Notes under the pieces: model-generated | Told to the model about the DNA's origin: nothing | Databases searched by the model: none | The model's input: the letters and a program-made list of their open reading frames with translations, nothing else | Translations under genes and position numbers: made by a program | Source of the DNA: Rhizobium sp. CCGE531 | GTDB taxonomy: Bacteria; Pseudomonadota; Alphaproteobacteria; Rhizobiales; Rhizobiaceae | DNA length: 64,000 nucleotides | Direction: 5' to 3' | Assembly (NCBI RefSeq): GCF_003627795.1 | Contig: NZ_CP032684.1 | Location: 2,023,001 to 2,087,000, forward strand | In this document: positions 63,567 to 64,000 of the stretch, piece by piece | Layout: each line of letters starts with the position of its first letter | Numbering within the stretch: the stretch's first letter is position 1

Positions 63567-64000
63567 GCGTCCTCCCCGCCGATCCAGCTTACCGTTTCCG
63601 ACAGTTCCGGGCGCGGGCGCTCGACGGGAGGGAAGCTGGAAGAGCCGATATGAATGAAGCCGGCCACCTTCTCGCCCGGCTGGACGCCGAGTAACGGATA
63701 GGCGCGCTCATCATAGGCGAACCATTCGGTCAGCCAATTGGAAACCCAGCCATGAGCATTCGCCGCGATCAGCAGGTTCAGGCAAAGCGCGCCTGCCGAC
63801 ATCAGCTGCTCCCATTCCGGAATCTTGAAATGCGGCGCCGCCTTGCTGACGACGGCGATGACGACCGGAGCGCGGGTGAAGCGAGTGCGCTCGACCTGGA
63901 TCATTTCCTCGGAAAGATCCGGCTTTGCCTCCAGCGCGAGTGTCAGCAATTCCTCGCCGATACGCGCCCGCTCTTCGCCGCGGTAGACAATGAAACGCCA
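63563..64000 (-). CDS. Nitroreductase family protein, 5' truncated by window edge
   Basis: The minus-strand frame is open from base 64000 ([28 protein letters not shown]) to the stop at 63563, about 145 residues. [79 protein letters not shown] is the C-terminal flavin/NADH portion typical of nitroreductases. The start is beyond the window. It is translationally coupled to the flavin reductase gene. Confidence 0.88.
   Translation of the reverse strand, partial: WRFIVYRGEERARIGEELLTLALEAKPDLSEEMIQVERTRFTRAPVVIAVVSKAAPHFKIPEWEQLMSAGALCLNLLIAANAHGWVSNWLTEWFAYDERAYPLLGVQPGEKVAGFIHIGSSSFPPVERPRPELSETVSWIGGEDA

Overview
The window looks like a chromosomal segment of a Rhizobiaceae alphaproteobacterium, most likely Rhizobium in the broad R. 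etli / R. leguminosarum / R. tropici sense. The grounds are high G+C, dense packing, the housekeeping set (metG, tmk-holB, rlpA, ppiD-trpD-trpC-moaC-moeA, pyrG, secG, tpiA, parE), and several copies of a ~100-bp palindromic intergenic repeat that matches my memory of the rhizobial mosaic element RIME1. No species-level marker was compared, so the genus is an inference.

Layout. 0-10.6 kb: a truncated VOC gene, a SleB-type lipoprotein hydrolase, an HxlR regulator that appears to lead an operon with a FabF-like ketosynthase, an FMN reductase, a heterodimeric ABC exporter pair, a DHFR-like protein and a LysR gene divergent from a DUF1127 gene. 10.9-23.6 kb: a D,D-carboxypeptidase, a methyltransferase, then a long leftward run (rlpA, dac paralogue, tmk, holB, metG, tatD, MBL, ybaK, AHSA1-like). 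This run is broken between holB and metG by two rightward genes (TSUP transporter, PurN-like formyltransferase). 23.8-28.4 kb: an ECF41-type sigma factor with a flavodoxin-like partner and its probable promoter, a TetR/tautomerase/VOC module, a transposase remnant beside tRNA-Ser(UGA), and a 3-methyladenine DNA glycosylase. 28.6-31.8 kb: a MarR-EmrA-EmrB efflux operon. 32.2 kb: an A+T-rich orphan gene whose product is built from MABP-like repeats.

33.3-38.8 kb: ppiD-trpD-trpC-moaC-moeA in one direction. 38.9-52 kb: accessory and metabolic genes, including a divergent DHFR-like/TetR pair, gnd, a TehA-like transporter, two divergent citrate-synthase paralogues (one with an N-terminal HTH) separated by matched palindromes, LysR/LysE, a CHASE2 cyclase with a FecR protein, a nickel/cobalt permease, and a rhodanese divergent from a GlxA/FtrA-type regulator. 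52-64 kb: pyrG, secG, tpiA, an alpha/beta hydrolase, parE, a phytase-like esterase, an AI-2E family permease, GNAT, DUF2336, and a flavin reductase overlapping a nitroreductase that is cut by the window end.

There is no CRISPR array, prophage or complete insertion sequence. The most unusual items are the MABP-repeat protein, the HTH-citrate synthase divergon with two ATTGA/TCAAT operators exactly 20 bp apart, the ECF41 sigma factor with a matching promoter, the carboxypeptidase paralogue lacking two active-site motifs, the ABC pair whose two deviations fall in the same composite ATP site, and RIME copies whose terminal TAG forms the stop codon of neighbouring genes.
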